The notes below the pieces were generated by a model that searched no databases, was not told the origin of the DNA, and was given only the letters and a program-made list of their open reading frames with translations. The position numbers and the translations under genes are program-made. Source: Rhopalosiphum padi (Eukaryota; Arthropoda; Insecta; Hemiptera; Aphididae). From it: DNA of 64,000 nt. The stretch is taken from positions 90,339,714 through 90,403,713 of the forward strand of contig NC_083598.1 in the NCBI RefSeq assembly GCF_020882245.1, read 5' to 3'. This document shows, piece after piece, positions 34,425 to 47,440 of this stretch (its first letter is position 1; the number at the start of each line of letters is the position of its first letter).

Positions 34425-37400
34425 GAAATCATTTTAACATAATACCCACCTTTATCTTTGTAATCCTTCATCTATACTGTGAATATGTACTAACTATAGG
34501 TACTTCAATATATACTGTGTGGTTATAAGATTCATTTATTAGATGTATAATGTTGGTATATTTTATATTATAGTGCATTTATATAGATATATCTATATCA
34601 GATATTTCTTTTGAAATGTAAAGTAGGTAAATATTGTGTATAACAATTGGTGCATAAACTAAATTATTTATATACGATTATCACATTCAATGATAGTTTT
34701 AACAAGTGTCCATAAACATCTGCCTAGTTTAAGTTATTTTAGTTATTTCACTTAAATTGTGTAAAACAGGTACCTATGGCAATGGTATGTAATGATGTAA
34801 AAATAAATTATAATTTAAAAAATTTTATCAAACTTATTCGAAAATTTAATTTCGATTACAGCTAGTAGTAAATTATGTTTTTTTTTATTAATATGTATAA
34901 TCATATTATTTAAAATAATGGTAATTAAATACATTTTATTGAAAACTATTTGTTAGTAGTTTAAATAGTTTAATCAAAAAAAGTAAAATATATTAATTGA
35001 TTAAAAATCAGTTCAATTGATAGTGTCTTACCTTTGTTCCAAGTGTTTTAACTTCTTAACCATAATATACAACCTATTAGGGTAAAATATTTTGAATATT
35101 TTTAACGATTTTATATATAAAAAAAAAATTATAGAACGGACATTTTTTTTCTCTTGGGAAATAGTCATCAGTGCATGTTATCTGTTTTCCACGCACGGTT
35201 TTGTATGTTCGTTGTTTAATTTCAGTTAGTCAGCAGTTCTTTTTTTCCTTGACAAAGTAGCATTCTTTCACGGTGGATGAAAAATATCTTACTTCTGTAT
35301 GGATGATTTTCGGACCACATAACTGATTTTATTCCATGTTGGTATTTTCTTTACATAGACAATCACACGAGAGAATATTAGGATAATAATTTAAATCCAG
35401 GTATTTAGGTATATATTTCATAAATGTATACAAATTAAATTTTTTTATAAATATATTAATATATTATAGAGTGATTTATAATTATATTATTATAAGTAAT
35501 TACTAAATATTTAAAGCAATAGAGTAGTTTGGTAATTGAAATTCCTTTATCCTAGGCTATAACCATAATAATTATACCATTCGTTAGAAGATAAATATAT
35601 TTCTTTGAGATAATTTGAATTAATAATTTTAATACTTATAGTCACCAAAACCATTGTAACACGTTTTAACAAAATAATGATTTAATTACAAAAGAAACGT
35701 ATACGAAAATAACACACCTAAGTAATATTTATATTACACGTTTAGCTACTCAATTGTACGAAATAGATAATATCGTTTTTTGATTATTATTTTATAATTT
35801 TTAAGTCTGAATATGTATCTACTTGTAAAACCTAAATTTAATCCAATAATATTATAATTTATAACTTACAAGTATTACGGATAATAATTTATCTGGTTTT
35901 ATATATTTAATCAAAATTATATAGGAGGTATTTATGTACCCACCTAGGTATTATGAATATAATTTTAGATGTTTCTTTTTTTAAAACAATGTCGTGAGTC
36001 GTGACTTAAGAAGTACATTGTTGTTGTCGCGACAATAATTGTAGGATATAAATTAGTATTAACTTATGTTATAAAAAAAAAAAAAACGATATTATTTGTT
36101 ACTATTGCTCGTTCATAAACATGGTTCGGGTGAAAGTATATATTTAGGCGTGTTAAAAGGCGTGACCGATCCGGATTAGGTGTTCAATTTTTTTTTCATT
36201 TCTTATAATAAGTTATAAGCGTGCTGCATCGTTTAAAAATTAATGATAATATTGACATAGGTTAGGTACATCTACTGTCTTTGCAGTTGTTTTTGTTATT
36301 TAAATGAAAATTCAAGTTTTTATGTAAAACGACATCTTCCTGTTGGGTGGTGGCTGAAACTCTCTATGTTAATAATATTTGGTGAATATTTTAATTTTTA
36401 ATACAATATTATGTGAAAATGATATTATTTATTACTCATTTTAATATCATATTTAATTTTTTATTTATAAAAGACCCAATACTTGTAATTTATAAATTAT
36501 ATTACTATTATTGCTTAAGTAGTAATTATATTATGTAGAAAGGAAAAACATTTTAACAATCCTCTTTTTAAAAAATCAATACAAAAATTTTTGGGTCGGT
36601 GGAACCCGATTGAACACAGTCAAATGAATGTAACGTTGGTAATTTTTCATGAACATTGGTAGAATATTTTTTTTTTTTTTCAAAAACAACAAACGCGTTA
36701 GAAGTTTTATAGAACTTACAATTCACAATTCTACAAGTATCACCCAAATATACACTTATATAAATATACTTATGTTACTTATGTAATTATAGTTTTTAAT
36801 GTTATTATTAAAAACTTGAGCTGAAAAATAATGAAAATTCAGCCTGACTCAAACTAACAGTCATAAAAATATGAGTATTGAAAGCAAAAAATTAATGTAA
36901 CCTTAATAGCTTACGTCAAATGTTTCAGAAATAAACATTTTGATGATTTACTTAAATATTTATAAAAAGTGAAAAATACGTATTTAGGAATACCACTTTA
37001 AAATGTGTGATATATTTTTTTTTACGGTATTTAGTAGTATTTACAAATAATTGTAAATAATTTTCAAGGACAAAAACGACAATTGTATTATAAAACGTAT
37101 ATGAAAATTGGGAAATACGTAATTACTATTTAGTAGATATATGTAAGAAAAAATATTGACATATTTATTATATAAATTATAAATTTATAAATAATAAAAA
37201 AGGCAACGTTTTACGCATTTCTATAGGTATTCAATCTATTGCATCCGTTTGAGTAAATATTTTATTTTCTAAATTACTATAATTTATACTCTTAAAATTA
37301 AATCATCATGATACTTATAATTTATTTTTTGTGATTTTATGTGCATGTATTATAAACGTATTTGTTTGTTCGTTGTCAAATGTCAATGTTTATTAAATTA

Positions 37401-39685
37401 TCTTAAATGCCAAATAAACATTTGGAGGAATGTGGCTGAAAAGGAGAGATAAAAACTATACGTGTATAATTTATGTGAAATATAATATTCCTAATTCATA
37501 ATTAAAATTGAACATTTTTAATTGTTAAGCAAATTTATATTAATTATATAATAATATCAGATATCTTAACGTTATTATATTGAATGGATTGAACCATTTA
37601 AGTATATTTTTGAATTACTTTAACTATTTATAACTAACTAAATAAATAATAATAAAATAAATTACCTTTAGTAAGTACCTATGCAGTAACAGTAATTGCA
37701 AAAAAATAAAAATACTGCAAATCAAAAGTGAAAATTAACTCAACCTGTTAATGTTATAATAAAACCTGTTCATTAATATAATGTGTGAAAACAATTTATT
37801 AACAGCTACATTTAAATAGGTATCTAAGCACGGCACAGTTGACATTTATATGGAATAAGAATATTATATGTGGTATACATAATTTCTAGTTATTTTAAAA
37901 AGAATTTAAAAACAAAGAAAAAGTATAAAATAAAATAGATATTATATAATTTAATTTTGTTATAAAATACAATTGAATATTTTTTTTATATTTGATGCAC
38001 TGTATAATTTATATATTTTACTTACCTATTCAAAGTTTGGAAACCATAAATGTTTAAAAATTAAAATTAAAACAAATATGACGTATGTAGTGCTTTAATA
38101 TTAAGTAGGTATAATAATTTCGTAAGTTATTTGAAATAATCTAACACGATAAATCATTAAATAATTGTATCCTTAAACTTGAAAAATAACAATTTATACG
38201 CGTAAAACGTTTTTTTTATATACATACAAAGAAGACATAATGTCTCGAATAGTTAAAAAAGTCATTTTTATGTCATATTTTTCAACTAAAATATTATGAT
38301 GAGTTGTAGTTTTTTTAAATGTGTTAAATAGCCATTAAGAAAATTTATGTTTATGAATATGATAAATGATAATAGGTATATTCAAGAATAAAAGTATTTT
38401 TATCTTACACTGATATTATTTGGTTAATCTATATTAAAACTACTTATGTTAAAAATTTTAATAATTACATTTACTTATAAAAATGACTTATTTATACATA
38501 ACTCTTAATAATTATTAAAAAAAACATTGAATCTATTAACTTTAAAATTTTTAATTCATTTTATAGAAATAAAAAAATATTTTTTTGTTAATTATAATTA
38601 TATAAAATAATATATATTATATAGGTATACGATATTTTCTGTATATATATATATATAATATATATACACACATATACGTATTTATTATAATTTAATGGTT
38701 TGATGTTTTGTTTAACTTATTTATATCATAAAAAATCATTCTCTTATCCTATTGGTCGATAAATATTGTCTTTGAAATGGTTACGGTCGAAATAGTCGCC
38801 AATTAATTTTTTGTTTTCGTCCTTATTGATTTCACATAGGTACACACATTCACATACAGTATCTCTGTATAATATACTGTGATTTCATTGTTACGCATGT
38901 TATACTGCTACCACCGTCACTCAAAAACCTCAAAAGAAGTATATAAATGTATATATATGTACACATAAACTATATATATTTAACCACATAGCTGGCGGTC
39001 ACGTATTGGGGCCAAAATATGGACCAAGGGCGGGGGTGGGGGATATCTGTGGTGTAGATAGGTGAAAAATAATCGACCATGATGTGTTGTGTTGGGAGAC
39101 AAAAATATAATATTATCCGTGGCCGTCGCAGGTCATTGGTTTTCTTCTGCCAGCTAAAGAGTTTGTGAAAGAAAAGAGAAATAATAAACTCGAGGCCATT
39201 GTAACTGTTGGACTACAAAAAAAAAAAAAAATAAAAATAAAAATCATAATAATAAAATATAATATTCCATGCTCTTAATAATAAACATAGCTATAATAGG
39301 CAATAGGTTGACGACGGAACGCCCACAATAGAACTCGTCATGGGAAGCGAATTACACGAGATGACACCCTGCAGGATACGTCGAGTGTTTGCCACAACAA
39401 TGTAATACGATGATTGACGTTAAAATTGATACTGAATGGAAAAATATGCGATACGTATTTATTTGGAATTATTAGGTATTTGTGATCGAAATAAAAGGGC
39501 AAAATTGTTAAGTAGGTATTACATTTTTTTTTCTCCACGTATTCTTCATGCGTAGAACAAATTGAACATTGAACAACCTGGTGAAAGAAAAGTCAAATAA
39601 TATTGTATTACGGTTAATTTAAAATCTTGTTTTCCGCCATAATTTGTTAATAATACTCGTATATCTCCGTACGAATTATTTAGCG
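34425..39685. other. AT-rich gene-poor sequence
   Basis: Over 5 kb with no recognisable coding sequence. Noted: a TTTCAGTTAGTCAG initiator-like word near 35220, a self-complementary TTGTCGCGACAA near 36026, an (AT)n run at 38642-38667 and a GC-richer patch with GGGCGGGGGTGGGGG near 39028. These are isolated motifs only. Confidence 0.4.
38641..38669. repeat. (AT)n microsatellite
   Basis: Alternating TA over about 26 bases with one AA interruption. Confidence 0.85.
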
Positions 39686-40092
39686 ATGTAAGGCAGCGGT
39701 TCCCAAACTGTATATATAGTCGTCGGCTTGTGGCCAGTGAATACCTACTACGAGGAATATGCATATAAATAATATTCGTACTAGTTCTCGTTGATGACAA
39801 ATATTTGTCTATTTCGATAAAAAAAAATCAACCAATTACGAGAAGTTAACAATATATATATAATGTCATCTGCATTTCAGTGGCACGTGACTCAGAATAT
39901 AAACATATATTTTGTGATTTTGTCCAATTATAAGTCTCAGATAATTATTTGTACTATACAATTATTATTCATAAGTCATAACTTACTATGGGGCTTTTTT
40001 CCCTTGTTCAGCAACCCCTACGGGTCCACGCTTTATTGGTGTGGTGCCCTTTGAGTATAACGGTGCACAGTTTGGGATCCGCTGAACTAAGG
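39686..40092. mobile_element. hAT-like MITE (CAGCGGTTCCCAAACTGT ends)
   Basis: The element spans 39694-40084 (391 bp). The left end CAGCGGTTCCCAAACTGT and the reverse complement of the right end, CAGCGGATCCCAAACTGT, differ at one base in 18. Flanking 8-mers ATGTAAGG and AACTAAGG match at six positions, consistent with an aged 8-bp hAT target duplication. CAGCGGTTCCCAAAC is a common hAT terminus. Internal open frames (39546-39800 minus, 39863-40054 plus) cross its borders and are not genes. Confidence 0.82.
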
Positions 40093-40916
40093 CGTTATGT
40101 ACATATTACTTATTAGCTATATCATTCTAACAAATTATGAAAAAGTATATCAAATAATATTTATTATGCAGTGTGATTTTTAAAAATATTTCAATTTTCA
40201 TTGCATCATAATTACTGCAGTAATTTGTAACGTTAACATGTTAATTTAAAATTAGGCACAGTACAGGCATTTACAACGACATTAGCTAGGAATTATCTGA
40301 CGACTGAAGTCTAAAACTATTTTAATGAAAATGCAACATACAAAATTTATTTCCATCCAAAAATCTTCTATCCCACTCCAACACATTACATCCGAGTAAT
40401 TTAAGTAAATCTACGAATAGGAATATAGGATTCTTACTACAGTTTATTTAATATTATAATATCGGCATAAATGTATATATCATAGAATTTGTAGAGATAA
40501 ATATAAACTTACTGTGAAGAGTTTTTTTTTTTTCATATTTTATTTTAAAACAAATTATATAAATTATTATTATTTAGGTACGAGTATATACGTACTCAAC
40601 TCAATTAAAAATAAAAGAACAAGTGAGATAACACACGCAATCATCCGGCTATGATGTATTTTTAACAATTTATTTTAAATAATATTAGGCATTGGTGACA
40701 GCAGAATAACATGATTTAAGACTTGAGTCAATTTTGAAAATATTTTTTAATTATGGTGAAGTAGTACGATTTAGTGTTATAGTAATACACATATAAATTT
40801 ATAATATACTATATTGTTTATTTAATAATGTATATATTTTGTCGATACGTTTGAAAATAATAATAAATTTTAATACGAGTACGACATATATATAATATTA
40901 AAAGTAGAAAGGCTTT
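40093..40916. other. AT-rich intergenic sequence
   Basis: No feature recognised. Confidence 0.35.
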
Positions 40917-41055
40917 ATAATTCATTAATATTCTTTATAGCTACAATTTTATTTTTTCCCTATTATAAATCGATATAAATAAACTCTAGTCTTACTTGAG
41001 TAGTTGAGTTACTTGTCAGTGCGTTCTCTATAAAAATAAAAATAATATTTCCATT
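40917..41055 (+). repeat. Direct repeat copy A (partner at 43.2 kb)
   Basis: AATTCATTAATATTCT, then a TAGCT word, a TATTATAAA word, AAACTCTA and a TATAAAAATA end recur in the same order and spacing at 43208-43345. The copies are diverged, about 2.3 kb apart. This is a local duplication or two copies of a dispersed repeat. Confidence 0.5.
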
Positions 41056-42934
41056 AAAGTAACTATATCATTATAATATACTTTCTATTATTAAAAGTAT
41101 TTAAGCGACATAAAAGCATGAATATTTATTTATTTTTGTAAATCCTATAAATGTAAAGGTTTTTCTGTTTAAATGTAATTTTTAAGCATATGTTTTATTA
41201 TACAGTATGACTTATTAGTGCATAATGCATATATTTCCCCAATATGGTGGCAATACTAATGATTTGTAATACGTACATGTACAATGGGTAGGAATTATAT
41301 TTTATATTATATTTATAGTAGGCAAGTCTCAAATGATCAAGTGTTAAGGCGCAGTGACTGATCTAATAATTTTGTGACAGATACAGCTATTAGTAATTAC
41401 TAATTTCTATAGTTAGCTAAGGTGACCTCTTAACTAAAATTAAAAAACTACTTCACATTTCACATTATAAAGTTTACGATATAAATTTTTGCTTAAAAGT
41501 TTAAATCTTAAAAAACCTCCATTAGAAGAAGGAATAAAATATCCATAAGAATTTTTTTTAAATAATATGTTTAAATTATGTATACATTTTTTTAAAAAAG
41601 AAACACATACCATTTAATGAGGAGTGTCTTGTGACGATGCTAACTTATTATTTTTAATTAAGAATTTACCTTGTTTACTGTGAATTGTTAATCTAATAAA
41701 AATTCGAACGAGTCATTAATTATTTTATTTCTCTAAGCTATTCAAATTTAGGCAATAAGGATAACAGTCCTTTAAAATATGATCTTTATAAATATAAAGT
41801 GAATGTAAAATTGGATCTCAGACAATTTAACAAATTATAAAATGTCTATTATAGTCTCAAAATCTTCTTAACTCATTCAAATTTCGATTTAGATCGAACA
41901 TTTTAAAGGTCTAGAAAAGAAGAAAATATATAAATATAATCACTGGATATTGCACCTTAAATGGTATGAAAAGTATTAGAAGATCTAATCCTTAATTATA
42001 CTTAATCATTCAAAAAATCAGAAACATAATTCAATTAATAAATAAATTCGTTATTAAATTTTTATAAGACGGTCGCAGAACGGAGAAACAGTCTAAGTAT
42101 AGTTCTAAACTTGTATATGTACAATTTCATTTTTTTAGAAATAAATTCTTTATTATATGTCATCCGTTAACAGAAATTTTACTTATATTTTGTAAGAATT
42201 TTGACTAAAATATAATGGCTATATTACAAAAACCCAGCTCTGGCCTAAAGAAGGAGTGGTTACTGGTTGCACTTTATCATCCTTATATTTTCCCCCAAAC
42301 TTTGCCTAAAAAGATAACTTTATAGAATAAGGATTAACTTTTGTTTCTAGTAACTGAAAATCTAGTAATATTTATATTAAAGAAAACGCTAACTATTAAT
42401 TATTAGTTTATTGGTTATTATCTATTATAACCATAATGACATAGTTCTCGTATTAAATTTAGTACCTATACATTATTTGAGATTACTTAATTATTAATAA
42501 ATGTAATAATGTTAAAACCTGCAGTGATCTTGTGTTAAACAATAACATTGAGAATGCTTTTAATGATAAAAAAACTTTTATTATTAACCTTTATTATTTG
42601 TTTTTTCATAAAAGTAGTTTCAAAAAATGATATTGGCAGCAGTATAAAATCATAACTATATAAGCTCATGGATATTTTTAAAAACTATGTTGATAATTAT
42701 AATTGCTCATATTATATTTTATATCGTCTAATAAAGATCTACTATCCGAAATATTAATGAGTAATCAGTAATTTAGTACACTGTTGATCAATTTTAAAAC
42801 AATATTATAATTTTTGACCAAGTTATTAATTTGTATCCAATTTTGTAATTAAACTAAAGGTATAGAGTTGATGACACCAAAGCAGTATTGTGCAATTCAC
42901 TATTACTTATGTTATAATATATTAGTGTTTGTAG
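41056..42934. other. AT-rich intergenic sequence
   Basis: No gene. A short GC-richer patch at 42230-42300 (CCCAGCTCTGGCC) has no identifiable role. Confidence 0.35.
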
Positions 42935-43026
42935 TCTGGAAATTATAAAGTTCAAATGCCGTCCTTGAACAAAATGTCAAAGTCCAGAATAAAGGTCAGT
43001 GAGGTCCTAATGAAGTGCGATTTCCT
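42935..43026 (+). other. Possible short spliced exon
   Basis: A 3' splice-like GTGTTTGTAG (AG at 42933-42934) and a strong donor CCT|GTAAGTATTTT at 43027 bracket 92 bases of higher GC content. From an ATG at 42956 the frame reads MPSLNKMSKSRIKVSEVLMK and stays open into the donor (phase 2). It has no recognisable domain. It could be the first coding exon of an unknown gene or a chance pairing of splice motifs. Confidence 0.25.
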
Positions 43027-43207
43027 GTAAGTATTTTGTTTAGAAACTAAAATTGTTATAACATATTAATATTGATTTGAATTAATATCGTTTATTATAA
43101 TAATATCTATTATAATATTGATGACTTTTAAATTTTTTTAAATTTCAATATATTTATTGACTACCGCATAAAATATAAGTATATATGTATAAATGAACCT
43201 GTAATTA

Positions 43208-43345
43208 AAATTCATTAATATTCTCAATAGCTTCTATGTTTTCCTTTGCGTATTATAAACCAATATGAAAAAACTCTAATTGTATTCGTTATTTCATTAG
43301 TGAGTTTTTTATAAAAATAGAATTGATATTATTTATTATATATTT
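43208..43345 (+). repeat. Direct repeat copy B (partner at 40.9 kb)
   Basis: Diverged second copy of the 40917-41055 segment in the same orientation, beginning AATTCATTAATATTCTCAAT. Confidence 0.5.
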
Positions 43346-46300
43346 CCATAAAAATTAACAAATTAAAGTCTCTGTAAATAATTGGTACACCTTACAATTT
43401 GTATTGTATAACATCTTAAATTACTGATAAATTATGATATTAAGTTAAATTTATTGTTATGTTATAAATAATATGATATTACTATGGAATGATGGCAGAA
43501 GCTGATATGTCACTTTTGTCGTACTTTTGTTTTTAAATTATCCACATCGTTCATTATACAAATAGATATTAATCTACTTTCTAGTTTCTTCTTAATATAA
43601 ACAGTATATTATAGCAACATAAAAATTAGCTTGTTATGTTTTTAATTAATGCATTTAAATGTAAAATGAATTTATTTTAAATTCAAATTTATCGTGGATT
43701 AATTTTTAAACTAAATTATTATTTTGAAATGTAATTGTTATATTTAAAATATAACATTATAACTGTTATTATAAATCATTAAAGATGAATGATCATAATA
43801 TTATAGCATATAATAATTTAATAGTTTACTATTAATATACACATTTAATTAAAACTATATAATATAATTTTATTTTTAATATAATGTAAATCCTTTAGTT
43901 CTATGCATTATTTTTTAGAAATTAATATCAGAATAAGTAACTTATATAATTATAACTGTATATTTCATAAGTATTAAAACGTAATAATAATAATAATTTT
44001 ATATTCCGTATTATTGCTAACATTTTTCTTAAATGCTGGTTTAAAATATAACGATGTGTTATGTTTAAATTAAATCCCGAATTAACCTAAATAAGTTGAT
44101 TTATAAATATTATGCGATTAAAAACAATTTAAATATCTATAAAAGTACATATCTTTTGTTAGCGTTTGGATTCACGGAAAGTGTAAGAAGACGAATCGTG
44201 GAATCTTTTATATTTATGTCTATATACTAATTAATCATTATAAATATCGTAGTAGGTACTGTATAAATGACATGTATGTTAAGAATTATGTTTTTTAATT
44301 AAAATACATAAAATGCATAATTCATGGGGAAATCGATTATTTATTGGTTGAAATTATTGCGCTGTTTCTTTAAAGCTTAAACAAAAATTAATAAATAAAA
44401 TAATATTATCTTTTAAAATTAATAACCTAGAGATTTCGTTCCGTTTAAAATCGATTAAACACTAGATGTAAGTGTACATGTTTTTTTCCAATATCGATCA
44501 GTCACGATGTTGTTATAAATAATAGTTCACTATGTATATATGTCTATAAACTACACAATACACTGTATATATAGGTACTGTGCACTATACCTGTAGTGTG
44601 CATATTGTGTATTATTTAAAAAAAAATCAAAAGTATATATGAGTAGGTTATAAATGTATAATATTATTTTTTGGTTAAAAGAAACGGTTTATATTATTTT
44701 ATCGAGTTGAAGGCTGAAAGTTGAAAGTCTTAAGGCTGACAGTATATGGTTCATGCAAGTCATTCATTAATATCGTGTTATTGGTAAAATGACACTGACT
44801 ACGATAATATTATATGTATCCGAAATATAATCCGTAAACTTATTACGAGTGGTTATATCATGCAGGTTTTAATAGTTAATTAATAGTATCTATTTATATA
44901 GTTCGTAATAATATCCTAGTTTGGTGTTAATTTTTTTTGTTTTTTTGTTTTAAATTTTTTATTTTCTTTAGTTATTAATTTAAAGATATATTTATCACTA
45001 ATCGCTAATCCAATAGTTCAATGATTGTTGTTTGATTTCTATTGCACACGAAATATGAACAAGAATATAATATTATTTTTATACATGTTGTATTTAATTC
45101 AAACCAAATTACGCGCAAATATTAATGTATATTTTTTATAACATATTATGATACAATAATATAATATACCTAATAAATAAAATTCTATAATTAAAAATGA
45201 ATTAAATTTACTAAATAATATTTCATTTCTTGTATATTATATTATTATATGTGATATAATATATTATAAGTTACTCGTGATCTATCTAAAATTATTAATT
45301 TTTTATGGGGACTAAAAATAAAGTAATTTTTTTTAATGAGATAGTGTTGGTTATGAGAATTTTCCAGCTAATCATTTTAAAATTAGTACATGTCAGTACC
45401 CATAGGACGTGTGTATTAACTCTTTTGCATAACTATGTAAAAACCGGTTATGATAATCGATCTGGCCACTAATTGAATAAAACATGTAAGCTTTGATTAT
45501 TATTATATATTAACCTATTGGTTTTAAACATGAAAATTTTCATTTTTTTAAAGTATAACAAATGCATAAATTATTTGCAAATAATTGCATGGTGTGTGTA
45601 TATAGTTTCATCTACAGTAATTAAAGCTACTATTTTGTAATTAAAAACTAAATATTGAATGCAATATGCGTTTATATTCTATATTGTTGTAATTTTTCAA
45701 TATAAATATAATGGTTATCGGACGGAGACTTTTTTGTTAAGACTAATACTGAAAATTGATACCAACATTTGTAACAGATTTATAATGAGTTATAAACTTG
45801 TAAATAATAAAAAATAGTGACCGTAGAATATGGAAATAATTTTACAACTCATTGAATAATCATTTTTTGTGAAAATTGTTAAACATTTTGTAATAGTTAT
45901 CAGTTATCACTTATATGCAGTATCAGTCAGTATGCTCGATATTATAATAGGTAGTTAATAATAGTTTTTTGGTGGAACCCATCTATTGTATAATATTTAT
46001 TTCGTTATTAATTAAAATAATTAAAATAACTAAAATTATTTATAAGTTCTATAATATTTCAGTATTTGCATAATGTAGGGACAAGGTAGGTATACCTTTA
46101 GTATAGATAATCTAGTAATGATGTGTTTTAGGTATTAGTGTATTACTTACTTACTATATGACTTATCATTTTATCAGTTTATTCGTAGTTTAAAATAGTT
46201 GGAAATGTTAGGATTTGTGCTAAAATTTGCTTGGTCATAAGTTTAAAAAAATTTCTTAAAAATTCGCAAACATAATTGATTACACTGTAAAGCTGTCACT

Positions 46301-46587
46301 CATTTATAAATGATTTAAGTTTTATCGTTATATTACACGTCTTGCGTAATGACAGAAGTCATAGTCCGTCTATTATAGCAAATAGGTAACACTAAATATG
46401 CTTTAAATAGATATGCATTTGTTTTTATTTAAGTGCGCTTATATTTTTAGCGTTTATTTACGAATAAACCGCTTAAGCTCGTCGAATGGTTTAAACAAAT
46501 AAGTATATATCCACGTATCTGAGTTTATTGCCTACCTATCTTAATGTAAAATGCACGAAAACGTGTTAATCCCAACTACAGTATGGT
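43346..46587. other. AT-rich gene-poor sequence
   Basis: No coding features. It contains the 44.55 kb hairpin listed separately. Confidence 0.4.
44553..44610. repeat. 58-base imperfect hairpin
   Basis: ACACAATA (44553-44560) pairs with TATTGTGT (44603-44610), CACT with AGTG (44595-44598) and AGGTA (44573-44577) with TACCT (44588-44592), with bulges and a ~10-base loop. The size is like a small-RNA precursor but stems are AT-rich and bulged, so this may be chance. Confidence 0.35.
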
Positions 46588-46936
46588 ATGGAACGTAATG
46601 GTATTAAGCGGTTACATAATTCATTGCAAGCACACGCGTTCGCACGTACACTTTGGGTTGCAAGACCTTTTGTGCGATTTATGAATTTCGGTTTCTCTTT
46701 CGGAGCAGCGATCGGTTGCTTGTACCTTGTACGACAGCAGACGCGTTACTCTTGTATACAGCCGAGAAACATATATAGGTAACAGGTGTATATATATATA
46801 TAATATACATAAAAAAATATATGTTCATATTTCATGTCGTAGAGAAAGTTTTTTTTTTCTTTTTTCACAACTTGGTGTCTGTTCTACGTATAGATCATTT
46901 GGGTTGACAGGAAATCGTCTAACAACAAACAAATAA
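46588..46936 (+). other. GC-richer block with short open frames
   Basis: Two overlapping ATG frames (46588-46782 and 46727-46936) lie here. The first reads MERNGIKRLHNSLQAHAFAR and ends at a TATAG|GTAACA donor-like site. No motif or signal is recognised. An untranslated exon or promoter-proximal DNA is as likely as coding. Confidence 0.18.
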
Positions 46937-47214
46937 TAATTAATAATTGAATATTATTATAACATTACGGTTTCGTGTCCTTTGCCTGCACAACTTAACA
47001 CGGTCGTTACTATTATATAGTACAATATATTACAATATTACAATAATAGTATGTATCTGTAGATAGTGTAGATTATTAGCGTACTACACGTGTGATCAAT
47101 CGTCTAACCATCTAATAATCTACAATATTATTATTTTTATATTAAATTGAATTATTATAACATGTTTAAACTTTTATATGTTATCTAAATTTTAAATTGT
47201 TCTGTGTTTAAATT

Positions 47215-47400
47215 GGTGTATAGGGCTTCGCCCGTTAATATGAATAAATAAATAAATATAATGTATATATAATTTTTATATGCGTATAAGGAGTAGTGCG
47301 AGTGATGCGTATCGCCCACATGCGCATAACGTTTGCCGAATGCGAATTCTATTATATTATTGGCAAGATGGTTCATAATTTGCGGGATGATAATGTTATC

Positions 47401-47436
<36 letters not shown>
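47215..47436. repeat. UUCG-type mini hairpin and (TAA)n microsatellite
   Basis: GGGCTTCGCCC at 47223-47233 would fold into a 4-bp GC stem with a TTCG loop. At 47401-47436 there are twelve TAA units. No link between the two is implied. Confidence 0.7.

Positions 47437-47440
<4 letters not shown>

Noticed and set aside
39546..40054. Small ORFs at the 39.7 kb element
   Set aside because: They cross or lie within a MITE with defined termini and have no motifs.
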